A stretch of DNA of 64,000 nt, taken from Chamaea fasciata (taxonomy: Eukaryota > Chordata > Aves > Passeriformes > Sylviidae). The notes under the pieces were generated by a model. That model ran no database searches, was not told the origin of the DNA, and saw only the letters and a list, made by a program, of their open reading frames with translations. The position numbers and the translations under genes were made by a program. This document shows positions 11,380 through 23,794 of this stretch, piece after piece (positions within the stretch are counted from its first letter, which is position 1; each line of letters starts with the position of its first letter). Location of the stretch: positions 11,234,945-11,298,944 of the forward strand of contig JARCOQ010000017.1 of the NCBI GenBank assembly GCA_029207755.1. Reading direction: 5' to 3'.

Positions 11380-11410
11380 AGGTCAAGTCTTGACCTTGAC
11401 TCACAGGTCA
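11380..11410. promoter_or_regulatory. Candidate nuclear-receptor half-site cluster
   Basis: AGGTCA occurs at 11380-11385, its reverse complement TGACCT at 11391-11396 (an inverted pair with 5-bp spacing), and AGGTCA again at 11405-11410. The reverse strand of 11391-11399 reads TCAAGGTCA, the extended half-site known for ERR and NR5A-type receptors. Three hexamers in 31 bp are unusual, but function is only inferred. Confidence 0.3.
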
Positions 11411-12590
11411 AACTGTGGATTTCCTCTGGCAGAGACACCTCTACTGATGAATCTGCCTGGAACAGAGCTTTAGGGATGGGGCCAGATGCCAGGTTTGGGT
11501 CCTACATCTCACAGGCTGCTCAGAAGAGCCTGAGACGTGTAGGTGGGGCCAGGCCTACCTGTCCAGGTGGGAGAGTGTCCTTGGACATGTTCTTCCAAGG
11601 CTCCTCACCCCATGCTGTGTGTCTCTGCACGTGTCCTTCCATTTGCAGCAGATTCCATCCCAGTGTCTTGTGCAGGTTTCTGCAAAATGGGCTGGTGGGT
11701 TAAAATAAAAGACAGACTCCATCAAAGTGCTCCCAGAAAGGAGCTGATCAATGGGTTTAACCCTCATAAAATAGTAAAAAGCACGAGGCTGCACATATTG
11801 ACTGCAGGGAAAGCTTTGGTCAATAGTCACACAGACAACAGAAACTCCACACACACCACACACAGCTGTAGGAACCAGGCTCCACCAGTGCCACACATCA
11901 CAAAGCTGTTTATTATAAACTGTGCCTCATAGGATTTATTGTCACCTGCTCCATGTCCCGTGCTGAGGGCTGGCCTGGGAGTCATGAATCCACAACTTCC
12001 ATTTCTACCTCTTCCACAGTGACAAGGTGGACTGATTTCCATCCAAGTGATTTAAATGAGCCACCGGGGAACTGTGATTTAAATCATTGATGTTTGCTTT
12101 TTACATTGGCAGGAGAGGCAGCTTTAATGATGTATGGTCCTACTGCTGCGGCTAAAATCTAAATTCCTGGAATATTCCCTCCAGATAATCTCCAAAGTTC
12201 ATACATTTGCCTCTGGCTGGTGAGCTGCTCACAAGGGAGAGAATTCTTGGCTCGGCTGGGCAGTTTGGAGCTGCTGTGCTTGTATTGGCAGCCTGGAATA
12301 GGCAGCTCTGCGGGAAGGTGCCAAATGGGGTTGTATTAAGCACCTCTTGGCTGCTGCTGAGCACAGGATTAGGAGAGTGCTCTGGAGAGAAGGGAGGCAC
12401 GGGAAGGGGTTTGGCAGCACTGCTGGAGCAGACAGGTGCGTGTCTGAGCAGTGCCTGCCCTGCACCAGGATGGGGCAGGAATTGGTTGGAATGCTTGTAC
12501 AAGCAGGACAGGGCAGTGTGAGCCTTGTGCAGTCTAGGATTTCGAGATTTCCAATGTGCATATGAAGGTATTAAAAAAAAAATTCAAGTC

Positions 12591-12614
12591 TGGATGCATG
12601 GATGGATGGATGGC
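12591..12614. repeat. (GGAT)n microsatellite
   Basis: Five to six GGAT/GATG units with one GCAT variant. It lies just upstream of the CR1 fragment at 12639. It is short and probably variable between individuals. Confidence 0.88.
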
Positions 12615-12638
12615 TGCAGTTATACTCTACACCCTCAG

Positions 12639-12747
12639 GGACTCTGAGCAATCTGAGCTCGTGGAAACTGTCCCTGTCCTTTGCTGGGGGTTGGAGTAGA
12701 CGGACTTTAAATGTCCCTTCCAACAAAACCATTCTTTGATTCTGTAC
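12639..12747 (+). mobile_element. CR1 LINE 3' end, short fragment
   Basis: About 110 bp resemble the CR1 terminus in sense orientation: 'TGAGCAATCTGAGCTCGTGG', 'GCTGGGGGTTGGAGTAGACG', 'AATGTCCCTTCCAACAAAAC', then 'CATTCTTTGATTCTGTA' as a degenerate terminal octamer pair. Non-coding, moderately diverged. Confidence 0.9.
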
Positions 12748-15700
12748 TATTAATTAAAAAGACATTTATACTAAGATTTAAAATAATACCTTTTCTGGAA
12801 AACCTGGAAATTTTTTGGATACATAATTAGTGAACAGATGGTTTCTTTCAAGATGGCCTTTCCTTTTTTTCTCCTAGATAAAAAAATGTTCTATAACTAG
12901 ACAAAGTATCTTAAGTAAGTATTTTGTTTAACCTTACATTAATTGTCCTTCATCTTCACATTTTGCAAGGAAAAAAGGGGGAATGCCATACTTCTTTACC
13001 AGTGGGGAATCACATGCAATGTTTCAAGTTGCACTTGGATGGGAAGAGGGACTTTAGGATGTGAAAAGGCAGAGTTTAACTTATGAGTCTTATTCATTAA
13101 ATAGGAGCCCATGAAAGCACTGGGTGTAAAAGGTAATGGATGAGGCCAATATTTCTAGTCACCTTTTGGTGTGTTTTTAAAGAGGGGTCTTTTTCTCTCG
13201 CCCCTAATTTATACTCTTGGATTTAACAGATATTATTTTTTGACTTTCTGCATTGCCCGGTCACTACTACAGTGGTTGAAGAAGCTGAAATCATGAAAAA
13301 GAGTCCTTCAGTTCCTGAAAAATTGCCCATGGGTTCATGTATTTCTGTGAGCAGCAGTTCTGGGTGAGGCAGATTAGTTGATTTGACCTTCTCTTACCTG
13401 AAGTGACCAGCCTGTGCTATCCAGAGAGCACTTTCAGTTTTAGGTGTGTAATATGTTATAATAAATATATTAATGCAGTGAATATTGAATCTTGGAATCT
13501 AAATAGACATTTTGTTGTTGTTGTTTTTAGCGTAGAAAGTATTTATGGTTTGCAAATCCGATTGTGCTTTTCAAAAAGTTCCTTTTTTCCCCGGTTCCTT
13601 TTATCCATCCTGGTTTGTGTTTGCTGGCAGCTCTTCCTCTTTCATGTTTTCCTCTTTCCATGCACAATGTGGGGAAAGGGCTTACCATGTGTGTATAACC
13701 CTGTGGGATTCCCTAGCTCTAAACCTGCATTTAATCCTAACCACTGTTATTTCTTTATTGCAGGAGGCACTTTTCCCACCTTGCAGGGTGGAAGCAGCAC
13801 GACACACCTCACCGTCCCCTTTCCTTTGTGTGCAGCGTCCCCTGCGCTTCCTGAGCACACAGAGATGATTAACACCACCTGACACAGCAGCAGCTCCCTG
13901 ACAGGGCTTCCTCAGGTATTTTGTGAGTGCCACAAGCTTCAGGAACCAGGAGGAGAGCTCCAAGCCTGCTCCAGCCGTGTGAGTCCATGAGCTCAGAGGG
14001 TGTGTGGGGCTGTGTGTTTTAAGGCCAAGCACTCAGCGATGTGGAGTGCTCTGCCCTTCCCCTTCTCCTGGCTCCTGTGGCCATGGCAGTGGTGTGTCCT
14101 GTGATAAACGTGTGGATTACAGCACATTCCCCTTGGCACCTGCAGCAGGAGCCTGAGGAGCTGGAGCTCTTTTCCCACCACGGTTGGGGTGATGCAGACA
14201 GTGGTGCAACCACCGGAGCTGAAGCTCCTGCACAGGTGTCCTCTCCTCCCCGGCTGCCTGCCCTCCTCCTCTCTCCTTCATGCACACACTCATCCAAGGG
14301 AGGAGAAACCAGGCAAATATTAATAATTGCATTGTGAGCTCCAAAGCCATATTCTTGACTGGTCTTTTTATCACTGATATGCGATAGGGTGGTGAGCAGA
14401 GGAGATGCCAGCAGAGGTTGCTTTCATCTCTGCAGATAGTGAATGAACTAGATATGTATCTTAGACATGAAAAGGACCCTCATTCTTCTGAAAGTCCTAA
14501 TCTCTCTGGCTCATATGTATATTTTGAAGGTTGTTAATGCCCCCTGCCCCTCCCCTGCACAGGACTGTGAGTGTCGAGCAGCTTCAAAGAGCTCTGCTCC
14601 TGCCTCCTTGTGTTTCTGAGGCAGCCCGGGCACCAAGGCTCATTTACCAACCTACCGGTGAGGAGAAAACAGAGCTATTAGAGGAGATCTATCTCAACCG
14701 CTGTGACCAAAGGGAACAGCAGCACTTTGGCCTCTGTGGCTCTTCATGTGGGAGTCTCTAAGTGCTTTGGTGTCACTAATTTGAAGCAGAAACCTCACTA
14801 ATTAACATTTATGTCTGGGATGGAGGGATGTGTTCTGTAAGTCAGCGATGATATGAGCAGTGCTGATTTACCACCAGATGAGTGATAATGTGTGGCACAG
14901 TAGGCTGTGATAATTTGTTTTTAAAATCTCTTTTGGCTTTGGTTACAGAGAGGGATCTGCAGCAGAGCTTTACACCACAGCATTCTTAACCCAGGTGGGA
15001 ATCCCAAGTATAGTCCTGAAATATTTGTGCCCGATTCCTTTCTGTCCCTAAAGTCACAGGGATGTGGAGGAAGGAGCTGATGTCTAAGGGGAGGTCGGAA
15101 TTTTTTCCCTGTGTAATCTGTAGTGTCACCAGTGTTTGACTGAACTCAGAGAGGTTTGATGTTGGACCCAAGAACCATGAAAGATTTGTGGGCTCTGCAT
15201 AGGAAAGAAGGATTTCACAGGAGCTGTTGACTCAGAAACATTTCTGGGTAGGAAAGACAGGGCTGATCCACTCGTGGTGGTGGCCAGTGCCCTCTGGGTT
15301 GCAGGGAAATGCCCTCAGTAGTAACTGGTGATGGGTTTCATGGCACTGGCAGTAGGGTCTGCAGTGCCCTGGGTGCTCCTTCCCCTGCAGCCTCAGCAGG
15401 AGGAGACTGGGAACAATGGGATGCTTCTTCACCTGGAAAAACCTCTTTTAATTTCAACCCACTGGCCATATCCTTTGTTGTCAGCACCCGAAACTCAACC
15501 AAGCTAAACAGAGCCAAGGTGATCTGGGAGAGGAGAAGCCCCTGGGTCAGGAGGGCTGGATGGTGATCCAAGGTCTCTGTCTCCTCAGAGCTGTCCCTTG
15601 GAGCTGAGCGTGCAGTGTAGTTGTGCAGAGGCTCAGCTGGCAGAGCCCTGCCTGTGCTGCTCCTCATCCTAATCCTCTGCTTCCATTGCTAGAGCCAGCA

Positions 15701-18700
15701 AAGCCTAATGAGTCCCCAAAATGCAGTGGTACAATAATGAAGAATGCTGTGCAGTAGAATAGCACGGGTAATGAGGGACTTGATTTGGAACATATCATTT
15801 GTCAGATAATTTGGAGGCACATCTCAAAACAGTGCATAAGAATGGAGTTTGCTGCACCAGCTGAAGTCACCCCAAATGTTCTTTGTTGCAAATCCCTTTT
15901 TAAATCTAAGCCTTCAGAAAAGAACCTGGAACCAATAAATGAAATAAAAGGATAAATGTTCACAACACGTATTTTGGATTTGATTCAAACACAATATTAG
16001 AAAGCTGAATTAATTGTGTTTGCATCAAACCCAAATATATTTTATAAAACAATGAAGCCTCTTAAATGGCTAACTGGTGCCCAGAATATATTTTCCCTGA
16101 ACCAAACTAGATAACAGCATATCCCTCTTAAAATGGTCAGGAGAACTGGCTGCCAAATGACAATTCTCTGCCCCATATTTATTCACCATCTGTGACTTCC
16201 ACATCAATTTTCTCATTTTAAAAATCAAAACTTGAGGTTTTTTCACACCCTTCTCTCTCTTTTTCCTTCTCTGCCAGAGTTGCAGGGTAAATCCAATGGC
16301 TGGAAATGAGGTTATGTTTTAGTTCCTGCTGCAGGAATGGTTTCTGCATGATGGAGTGTGGCTCCTTCCTCTGCAGCTCTGTTGTTTTTGGTGTGTGCAG
16401 AGGTTTATACCAACTGGTTATCGGTGGACAACAACTGGGAGGAATTCCCTCGAGATCTGTTTTTCCCCAAGGAAATGGTGAAGAATGTGAGAGGGAAAGG
16501 GGAGAATCAGAATCAAGCTTGCCCATTTGGGGCAAATTTACCAGCCTAAAAGCCTACATTTCCTTGATAAATGCTGGTTTATGGAGGAAATAACTATCTC
16601 CTAAAAAGAAGAATTAGGGAAATTAGTCTGGGATTCAAGTGAATCAACGTCGCTATGGTTTTTTTCTACTTCTGTTCTTAAAAAAGCATCATATTTTATG
16701 AGTAAAGAGTGTTCATGGTGCCATGTAAAAATCTTCTTAGTACATCTCCATGCTCCTCATCCTCCTGCCCCAGGCAGGGAGCAGGCAGGACCTCTCTGGG
16801 GCAGGGATTAAGTCTGAGGAGTGTGGCACTGACTGATTAAAGCTCTTTTTGAATACTGCATAAGCCAAGAAACATGGGCTCAGTCCAGGGCATTAATGAT
16901 AGGTGAGTTTATGACAAGATTTTCAGCTTCCTGCAGAGTGGAATCAGCCAGGGACACCTCACACCACTGTTGAGAGACCAAGGAGTCAAACGTGGTGCTG
17001 AATTTTTGGGGTGATTCTTGCTCTGCATCTCACCTATGCTGTCAACAGAGAACACAAAGCTCAGGCTATAAAGGAGCATAAAAAGAATTAAATTTTCCAA
17101 AGGAATTTGTCTTGTTCTTCCACCTCCAGTGTTTGCATACATCCCTAGCATCACACACCTGTTACTATAGTAACATAGGGGCATTCTAACCCTGGGCTGG
17201 TGCTGGCCACTCTCAGAGAGAAATCAATCCACTACAACAAAGCCAGGGCTCCTGCAGCTGAGAGAAGACAGCTGCTATCATGCTTGGCTTAGAGGTCTGG
17301 AATTGTAAATAACACTCAGGTACATTGAAATTCTGAGCAGAATTTATGATCGAGCCATGGATAAATACCTTCTCACACAATTACACATTACTGAAGGCTG
17401 ATGTCTTGCAATTCCAGTGGGTTAAACACTGATCCAGTGGGATCAGTTAAACACTCCTTACATTTGTTTGTCTGAGCTGGAAAGCAGGGTTGCTTAGCAC
17501 AGGTTTTCCCTGAGTAGCTTGACATGACCCTGAGCTTCATCCAGCGTTTAGTTTGACACAAACTGGTTTTGAGATGAGCAGATAACAGATGAGGGAGACA
17601 GATGAGGGTGTCTGTATCCCTCTGATCAGCTTACATGGAATGCAGCCCTGAAACTTAGGCTCAGGTTTTATGAACCTTTCTAAACTGCTCCATGACTGAT
17701 GTAAATGTAAGCATCTTTGGACCAACTCCAAGAATTGATGTGTTTTGCTCTGGGTTTGTGTATGCTTCTGGTAGCTTTAAATCAGGAGCCTGCCTGAGTG
17801 GTTTTTGCTATGGACATGAGGTGTAAACTCCACAAGAAAAAACTGCCTTGTGCCATTTCTGGTACTTTTTGGGGAAACATCAGCAGAACCATTTTTTCTT
17901 AGAGGTGTTTGGATACTCCCACTCCTTCCCCTGTTATGGCTATTTTAGCTGTGGATACAAAGAGTTTATCTTTTGGATTAAAGCCTCACTGGGTTGTCCT
18001 GTTCTCTTCACCCTGTCTTGCACAGCTATTCTGCACATGGCAAGAGAAAGATGTCATCTGGAGGCAGCAGCTGGAGCGATGGGAGATGAGGGCAGGTGGG
18101 TGTGGGGAGCTGCTTGCCTGCCTGAGCAGGGATCCAGTCAAATGAAAGGTGCAGTGAAAGGAGATGAAGGAAAAAGGAAACTCTCTCCCAGGCAATTTAC
18201 TTGGAGGAACAAAATTACATGAGGAATGATTGACAAATTAGTAGCACTTTGCACCTTGTTTTAATGGGATCCGATCTTAGGGAGGAGAAATATGTTAAGT
18301 TTCAAATTACCCACTTTACCAGTTGCTGCCTTCTCTAGAATCCAAATCAAGGTAGGCATTTGGTACTAAATCTTAAGGAAACAAATTGCTTTCTATGCTA
18401 CAGTGCATTCTTAAAACAGCTTTATTTGAAAGTCCAGCTGAGCAAGTTAATTTAAGCAGTGAGTTGGGCCATGACAGTTCAGCACTTGTTATTGAGGCCA
18501 GTAACTTCCATGAGTACAAATCACACTGCCAGGTGAACGTAAGCTAAACCTGACCTTGGGCTCTAACTCAAAGCCATCTGATATCCATGAGAGACTTTCA
18601 ATTGACTTACTGGCTCCTGTAGTGGATCCTGGGTGACATCAGCTATCAGTGGTGGCCTCGCTTGATTTACCGGCCCCAGTGACCCACGCTCACAGGGGAG

Positions 18701-18989
18701 GAGCTGCAATTTCCCAAAGCCCTCCTTCCCCCTACTCACCCTGACAAGAGCTGTCTTGTGCCAACTCTAGCTCCGTCCTACAGGTGAGTTTGTGCCTCTG
18801 CCCCAAAGGAACCTCCTGGACAAAATGGGATGACTCTGCCGGCTGCATCGTCATTATATATTTACATATATATAGATATAAATGTGTTGGTCTCAGTGCC
18901 AGAGCTCATGAAGCAGAGGAAAATCTAAAGCCAGGCTTTAAACCACTCTTCAAGCTGGGCTGCTCCTCAGTCTGTCTTTGAAGCCCCTT
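12748..18989. other. Long unique stretch without a recognised gene or transposon
   Basis: Over 6 kb with no CR1 or LTR similarity that I can see. Frames reach 159 codons (13403-13882, + strand) and 124 codons (17848-18222, + strand), with no domain. There is a pyrimidine tract with CAG-like acceptors near 13750-13765, but no matching reading frame beyond it. An AT repeat lies at 18852-18884. The region may be intronic; there is nothing to prove it. Confidence 0.5.
18852..18884. repeat. (TA)n-rich simple repeat
   Basis: Alternating TATATA interrupted by TTTACA and GATATA, about 33 bp. Low-complexity AT sequence. Confidence 0.8.
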
Positions 18990-20200
18990 CCCATGGCCTC
19001 AGCCCTTGCAAGTACCATGTGTCCATTTTATCCAATGTAATGATCTGAAACTGCCAGTTCAACATCCCAATTTGGTAATGAGACTTATTGACGCTTTATG
19101 AGCTGCCTTGGCTCGCAACACAATTAAATTTCAGGAAATGGAAAATATTCCAGTGAGGCTGGTGGGTTTGTAATGCTATTTGAGGCTTAATGCATAATAA
19201 AACCGTGCCATTTAAGGTTTAATATAATATGCAGCAGCCCTAAATGACCAGTAAAAACATTATGCAAATTTTTAAGGAAGTTATTGCCTCCTGTAAATGA
19301 CAATTTATCAATGGCTTGTAAAGAAAGGGTTTTCCTTCTGGTTATGAACCAAAGAAAATACAGAAATGAGCAGGCATAAATGGGTTCTTGGAACAGGAGG
19401 TCAACAGAAAGATGTGCAATAGGAATTGTGTCTTCTTGTCAGCCAATGCAGGAATGTAATGCATTATTAATTCTCTGTACTAACAGACCACATTCAGCCT
19501 CCGCAACCAAAATAAAACAGAACTTACATTGGATTAAAAAGAATTAGATTTTTGTGAGCACAATGCCTGCAATTTACTTTTTATTCTTCTTCTCTTTTCC
19601 ACTTCTAGTATTTGTTAAGCATTTCTAGACTTTTGTTTGTTAAACATAATGGTAAACTCCACCACATTTTTAATGTCGGAACACCTCTTGCATTAGCAAG
19701 AATCTGAATCATAAGGAGGAAAAATTCAAGATTCTCAAAGTGGCCAGGATTCCATGGGCTTGCATCCCCCACTGCAGCCTGCCCCAGGAGCCCTAGGAGC
19801 AGGGATAAAACCATTCCACAGAGTCACACAACGATTCCAGCCCTCCCTTTATCTGGGCACTGTGGGCAGAGCCTGGCTCTGAGAGACAATCCCATCACAT
19901 GCAAGTGCTTCACATTATAATGGGTTTTGAAAAATGTTTTGACTGTTATGGAGCCCTTTTCATAGTCATGCCATCAATTCAGCATGAGAAGATATTTTAA
20001 ATGTGCTACGAAGACACAGAGGCATTTGCATTGTTAATTTCTCAGATGTCAAACAAATACCATTATTGCAAAATGAATGCAGCCACCCAGCTGAGAAACA
20101 GATCCATTCACGGCAACTAAGTGAAACTTAAAAAATGAATGAGGTCTGCTGATTGCAAGTATCATCAGAAATTAATAATGCTCTAGGAATTTTTCACACA
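18990..20200. promoter_or_regulatory. AT-rich block, candidate conserved non-coding element(s)
   Basis: This block lacks transposon similarity and is rich in TAAT, ATTA and octamer words. ATGCAAAT lies at 19262-19269 and its complement ATTTGCAT at 20024-20031, both being POU-factor octamers. Even base texture, absence of repeats and homeodomain/POU words are typical of vertebrate developmental enhancers, but that is a resemblance only. Alignment with other birds would decide. No reading frame above 70 codons is present. Confidence 0.25.
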
Positions 20201-21710
20201 AAAGAGAATGAAAGCATTGTGACTGTTTGTTTCCCTTGGTCGAGCTTCTCCCGTCTCCGAGGTGTAAGGGATTATCTTTGGCTTTAAGGGTCCTGGACAG
20301 AAGCAGTGGTTTTGTTGCCAGTCTGGGGAATTGATCTTTCCAGTGTCATATGATGTGACCCTCAAGTCTTGGCAGTTGAGGAACCTTTGTGTCCCCTGCC
20401 CAGCTGGACTCCTGAGCTTTGTCTGTTGTCATTTTCTCCTTTACGCCAGACCCTTCCCATTTTCCCATCTGTGAAAAGCCTGATCCCTCTCCTTCAGAGC
20501 CATTCTCCCCTTTTATTTCCTCTCCCACTGCATCCTTCCTTCAGCAGGTGATGCAGACACTGCTGTTTCCTACCCTCCTCTTCCCATTCCTGGCTTTTCC
20601 TTCCCTGTCAGCTCCATGGCCTTGGCATTCTTTATGTCTTTGTGCTGGTAATAACAACTTCAGCCCTTGGAAAATTAGTGGAGATGAACTTGTTGTGTGA
20701 CAAATTAAACACAAACAGCTCCGAAAACCATCTGAAGTATTGGTCTGTGTCTGTATATTCATCTGCTAGATGAATCACTTGAGTTATAAAAACTGCGGAA
20801 GAGAAAAACCTAATGGAAATGATAATATGATTACTGCCCATAATTCTCACCAATCAAGCATATCAGTTACACACAACTAGGTTGTCTGAATGTTTGTGGC
20901 TTTTTTTTTATTTTATTATTTAAATCTGATTAAGCAGCTGATTGCAGGCCCTTATGTACCTTTCACACAGTTTATCCTTGAAGTGAGAAGCAACAACTAT
21001 ATATTTATTTAATTCTATTTTATGGCTGTGCAGCAGTCAAGCCTCACAGGGCTGAAGGCTCTGTGCCCTTCTCTGCATCATCTTGTCTCAAATATCGAGA
21101 GAACACAAGAGACATATTTATTTACAGATGCACTTACTGAGGAGCTAATAAACTGGTATCCATGTCAACCTGTGTTTTACTTATTTATTTGGCCTTTGTT
21201 TGAAAACCCTTTCTCTGTGTGTTCAGCAGAAACAGACACAGCTAAGGAATTAGCATTTCTTTTGTACATTAACCGGAATATCAAAGCACGGGGCTGAAAC
21301 ACAGTGATCACCTTGCAGAAATAGTGACGAGATTCAGGCTTAATGTCTTTTATCAGGAAATCATAGAACACCCAGCAAATGGTATTTAAAAAACCTTCAG
21401 GTATGAAGACAAAAGCCGACTGTAATGAGAAGCTACTGCAAGGAGATTGGATATTAATTGTTAAGAAGGTTATAAATCCTGAAGTTGATGGGTTGCACAC
21501 AAAGGAGAAGTGCATAAGGAGGTATTTACTCTGGGTATTAATTTTTAAGCTGAAAGAATTCGTTGCAAAACAACTCCGCTACTCTTAAAAACTCCAGTGT
21601 TCTGAACAAATTGAGTTCCAGCTTTGTCTGCCTTGCTCCCCAGAAGTGCTGTGCTACCTGGAGCAGGCTCTGGCAAGCCAGGAAGGAAATAACAGGGTTT
21701 GTTTGTCTTT
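20201..21710. other. Unique non-coding DNA
   Basis: No gene or repeat is recognised. Pyrimidine-rich sequence around 20400-20620 gives serine- and proline-rich frames that are composition artefacts. The 20900-21550 part is AT-rich; a 112-codon minus-strand frame (21177-21515) has no recognisable domain. Confidence 0.5.
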
Positions 21711-21871
21711 GAATCATAGAATCATTTAGGTTGGAAAAGGGCGTCAAGAAAATCCAGTCCAGCCATTTCCCTGTACTGCCAAGGCCACCACTAAACCCAA
21801 GTGCCACATTTACATGTTTTTAAATCCCTCCAGGGATGAGCCGAGAGCAGCCATTACCTTTCTCTGGACAG
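21711..21871 (-). mobile_element. CR1 LINE 3' fragment
   Basis: The + strand shows the reversed CR1 end 'GAATCATAGAATCATTTAGG', then 'TTGGAAAAGGGCGTCAAGAA', 'CCAGTCCAGCC', 'CACTAAACCCAAGTGCCACA' and 'CCCTCCAGGGATGAG'. Two intact reversed octamers begin the element, so its 3' end lies at 21711 and it is sense on the - strand. It belongs to the 'GGTTGGAAAAG' CR1 subgroup, like the copy at 59747. Confidence 0.93.
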
Positions 21872-23535
21872 GATTTTGGCTTGCTGAGAAGCAGGCTTGA
21901 TATTTAAGTTGAAAAAGTTCCCTAACAATGGAGCTTTGGGATCCTGAGAGGAAAAGCAAAACATTCCCATTAAATACAGAGTAATCCATATCAGCTCAAC
22001 TACCACCACTGCTCCAGTTGTGTGATTCAGTAAATATATTTAGCCAAGACAATCAGGGGTAGCTGATTCAAAGCACTTTTTATCCACCTGCTTTTCAGAA
22101 CAGCTTATTGGAGAAGAAATAGAGCCAAGAGAGCAACAGATCCAGCCATGCACATCCCAGCCAGGACATCTGCTCAGTGCTCATCTTCTCCTGATTTCAG
22201 TAGGGTCAGCGTGGGAGCTCTTGGGACTACTCCAGGTTTGTTATTTCAAACCCAACATCTTTTCATTTGGTTTATTGTGACATAAAGTCGCTGGTTTCAC
22301 CCTGCCAAGAGCTTCTGGTAATGAGGTGTAGGCTGTCCCAGCACACACTCATTAAATGTGGAGTGTTGTCTTCCTGTCCTGGCCACCAGAACCTGGGTAC
22401 TGCACACCTTGCTCGTGTGCCATGGCACTAACAGAGCATTTTGGAGCTGCTCCATTTGGGAGTGGAATCCAGGTTTTAAAGCCAGCCTCCAAAAGGTCTC
22501 TGCTCATTTAATTCATTTGTGGTAATAGCCTCAAATGAGAGGCATTCATTTCCTCTTAATGTAACTATATTATGAAATTCTATTGTGAATGAGGCACTTG
22601 TAGGAAATCTTAATTATTTTTTAAAGCTTTACTTCCTTTCAGACAGGCAGATTTAGAAGATACATTTGGTCTTGTACAAATGAGCCCTTATTGCGTCTCT
22701 GAGCAGACTTTCCCAAGGGGTGTTAGACTCAAAAATTCCATAGGCTTTCTGGGGGAAAAAAAAACCAAACAAAACAACTAAGGACAAAACTTCCACTCAG
22801 TTTCATGTATCCCACTGATTTTTGGTAGTTGAAGAAATGGATAGACTACATTATATGCACATAATATTCTTTTTTCTATTAAAAACCCAGCATTTTTTCC
22901 CTCCAACTGTAACAGCTGCAATTCGATGTTTGCTAATGCCCACCACCACTCAAGTGACAACAGAGCTTGACAGAAACTGGGAACCACAGTGGCATTGCTG
23001 CTTCGTTGGGGGGACTAGAGAAGTCCCTAAATCATTTTTGGGGAAAGAAGACCACAAAAGGTCTGTACCACTGTTGTTGTACAGGGATTATTTTGGTGTG
23101 TAAATGCAATGGACATTTGCTCCCAGCCCAGATCCATTAAGGCTTGGCTAGGTTTTTAGGTGTAGGCTGAATATTTGCATTGCAATCCAAGACAGACATT
23201 TCTGCTACTCAGTTTTAGACTGAAACAGGGAGGAAAAGCAGGGTCCTGGCTTTGGACTTGTGGGCAAATAAAGTTTAGCATAGACAGGGGCACTGGGGGC
23301 CCTGCTGAAGGCAAAGTCTCCCTCACTGATGCTCTGGGACGTGCATTAGCTGTCTTTTCAAGACCTGGGGGTAAGTGCTACACCTCTCTAAGTACTGTTC
23401 CCAGTGCAAAAGCGGTTTTCCTTCATCCTCTCCAGCTGTCCCTGAGGTGCCGTCAGCACTGAAGGCACTGCCAGGGGGTCGCCACTGCTGTACCACACCC
23501 AGGGCTGGGCCAGCAGGAGCAAGGGCAGCCCAGGA

Positions 23536-23602
23536 GTCTGTCTCCTTTTATCTTTCTGTCTCTTTTTTGTCTCTCTGTCTCTCTTTGCCTTCCTCCCCTT
23601 TG
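23536..23602. repeat. Polypyrimidine (CTGTCTC-like) tract
   Basis: The + strand is almost pure C and T with repeated TCTGTCTC and CTCTCTGT units over about 67 bp. Low-complexity sequence; a serine/leucine-rich frame across it reflects composition. Confidence 0.8.
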
Positions 23603-23772
23603 GAGATCCTGTCATTAAGCCCTTGCTCCAGAGGGTTTGCTGTGTTTATTTGATAGATGTAGGTACACCTAGCAAAGGGGAAGGGGAGAGAGGGGGTTGG
23701 GTAGGAGACAGAGCATTTTCAGCTTGGATTTCGGTGGTACAAAGGCACAGACACGTGCTTCTAATCCAGAGG

Positions 23773-23794
23773 ATTTTTATTTATTTATTTTAAA
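23773..23794. repeat. (TTTA)n microsatellite
   Basis: Four TTTA units flanked by T and A runs. Short and AT-only. Confidence 0.75.

Larger units (their letters stand above)
10863..12590. other. Unique non-coding DNA
   Basis: No gene recognised. It contains the 31-bp tandem duplication and nuclear-receptor half-sites listed separately. Overlapping frames of 104-129 codons occur on both strands near 11550-11930 and 12150-12560, but overlap on opposite strands and lack of any domain argue against coding. Confidence 0.55.

Noticed and set aside
12748..18989. Splice-acceptor-like pyrimidine tracts suggesting exons (for example near 13750)
   Set aside because: Acceptor-like tracts are frequent, and none is followed by an open frame with a matching donor and recognisable protein.
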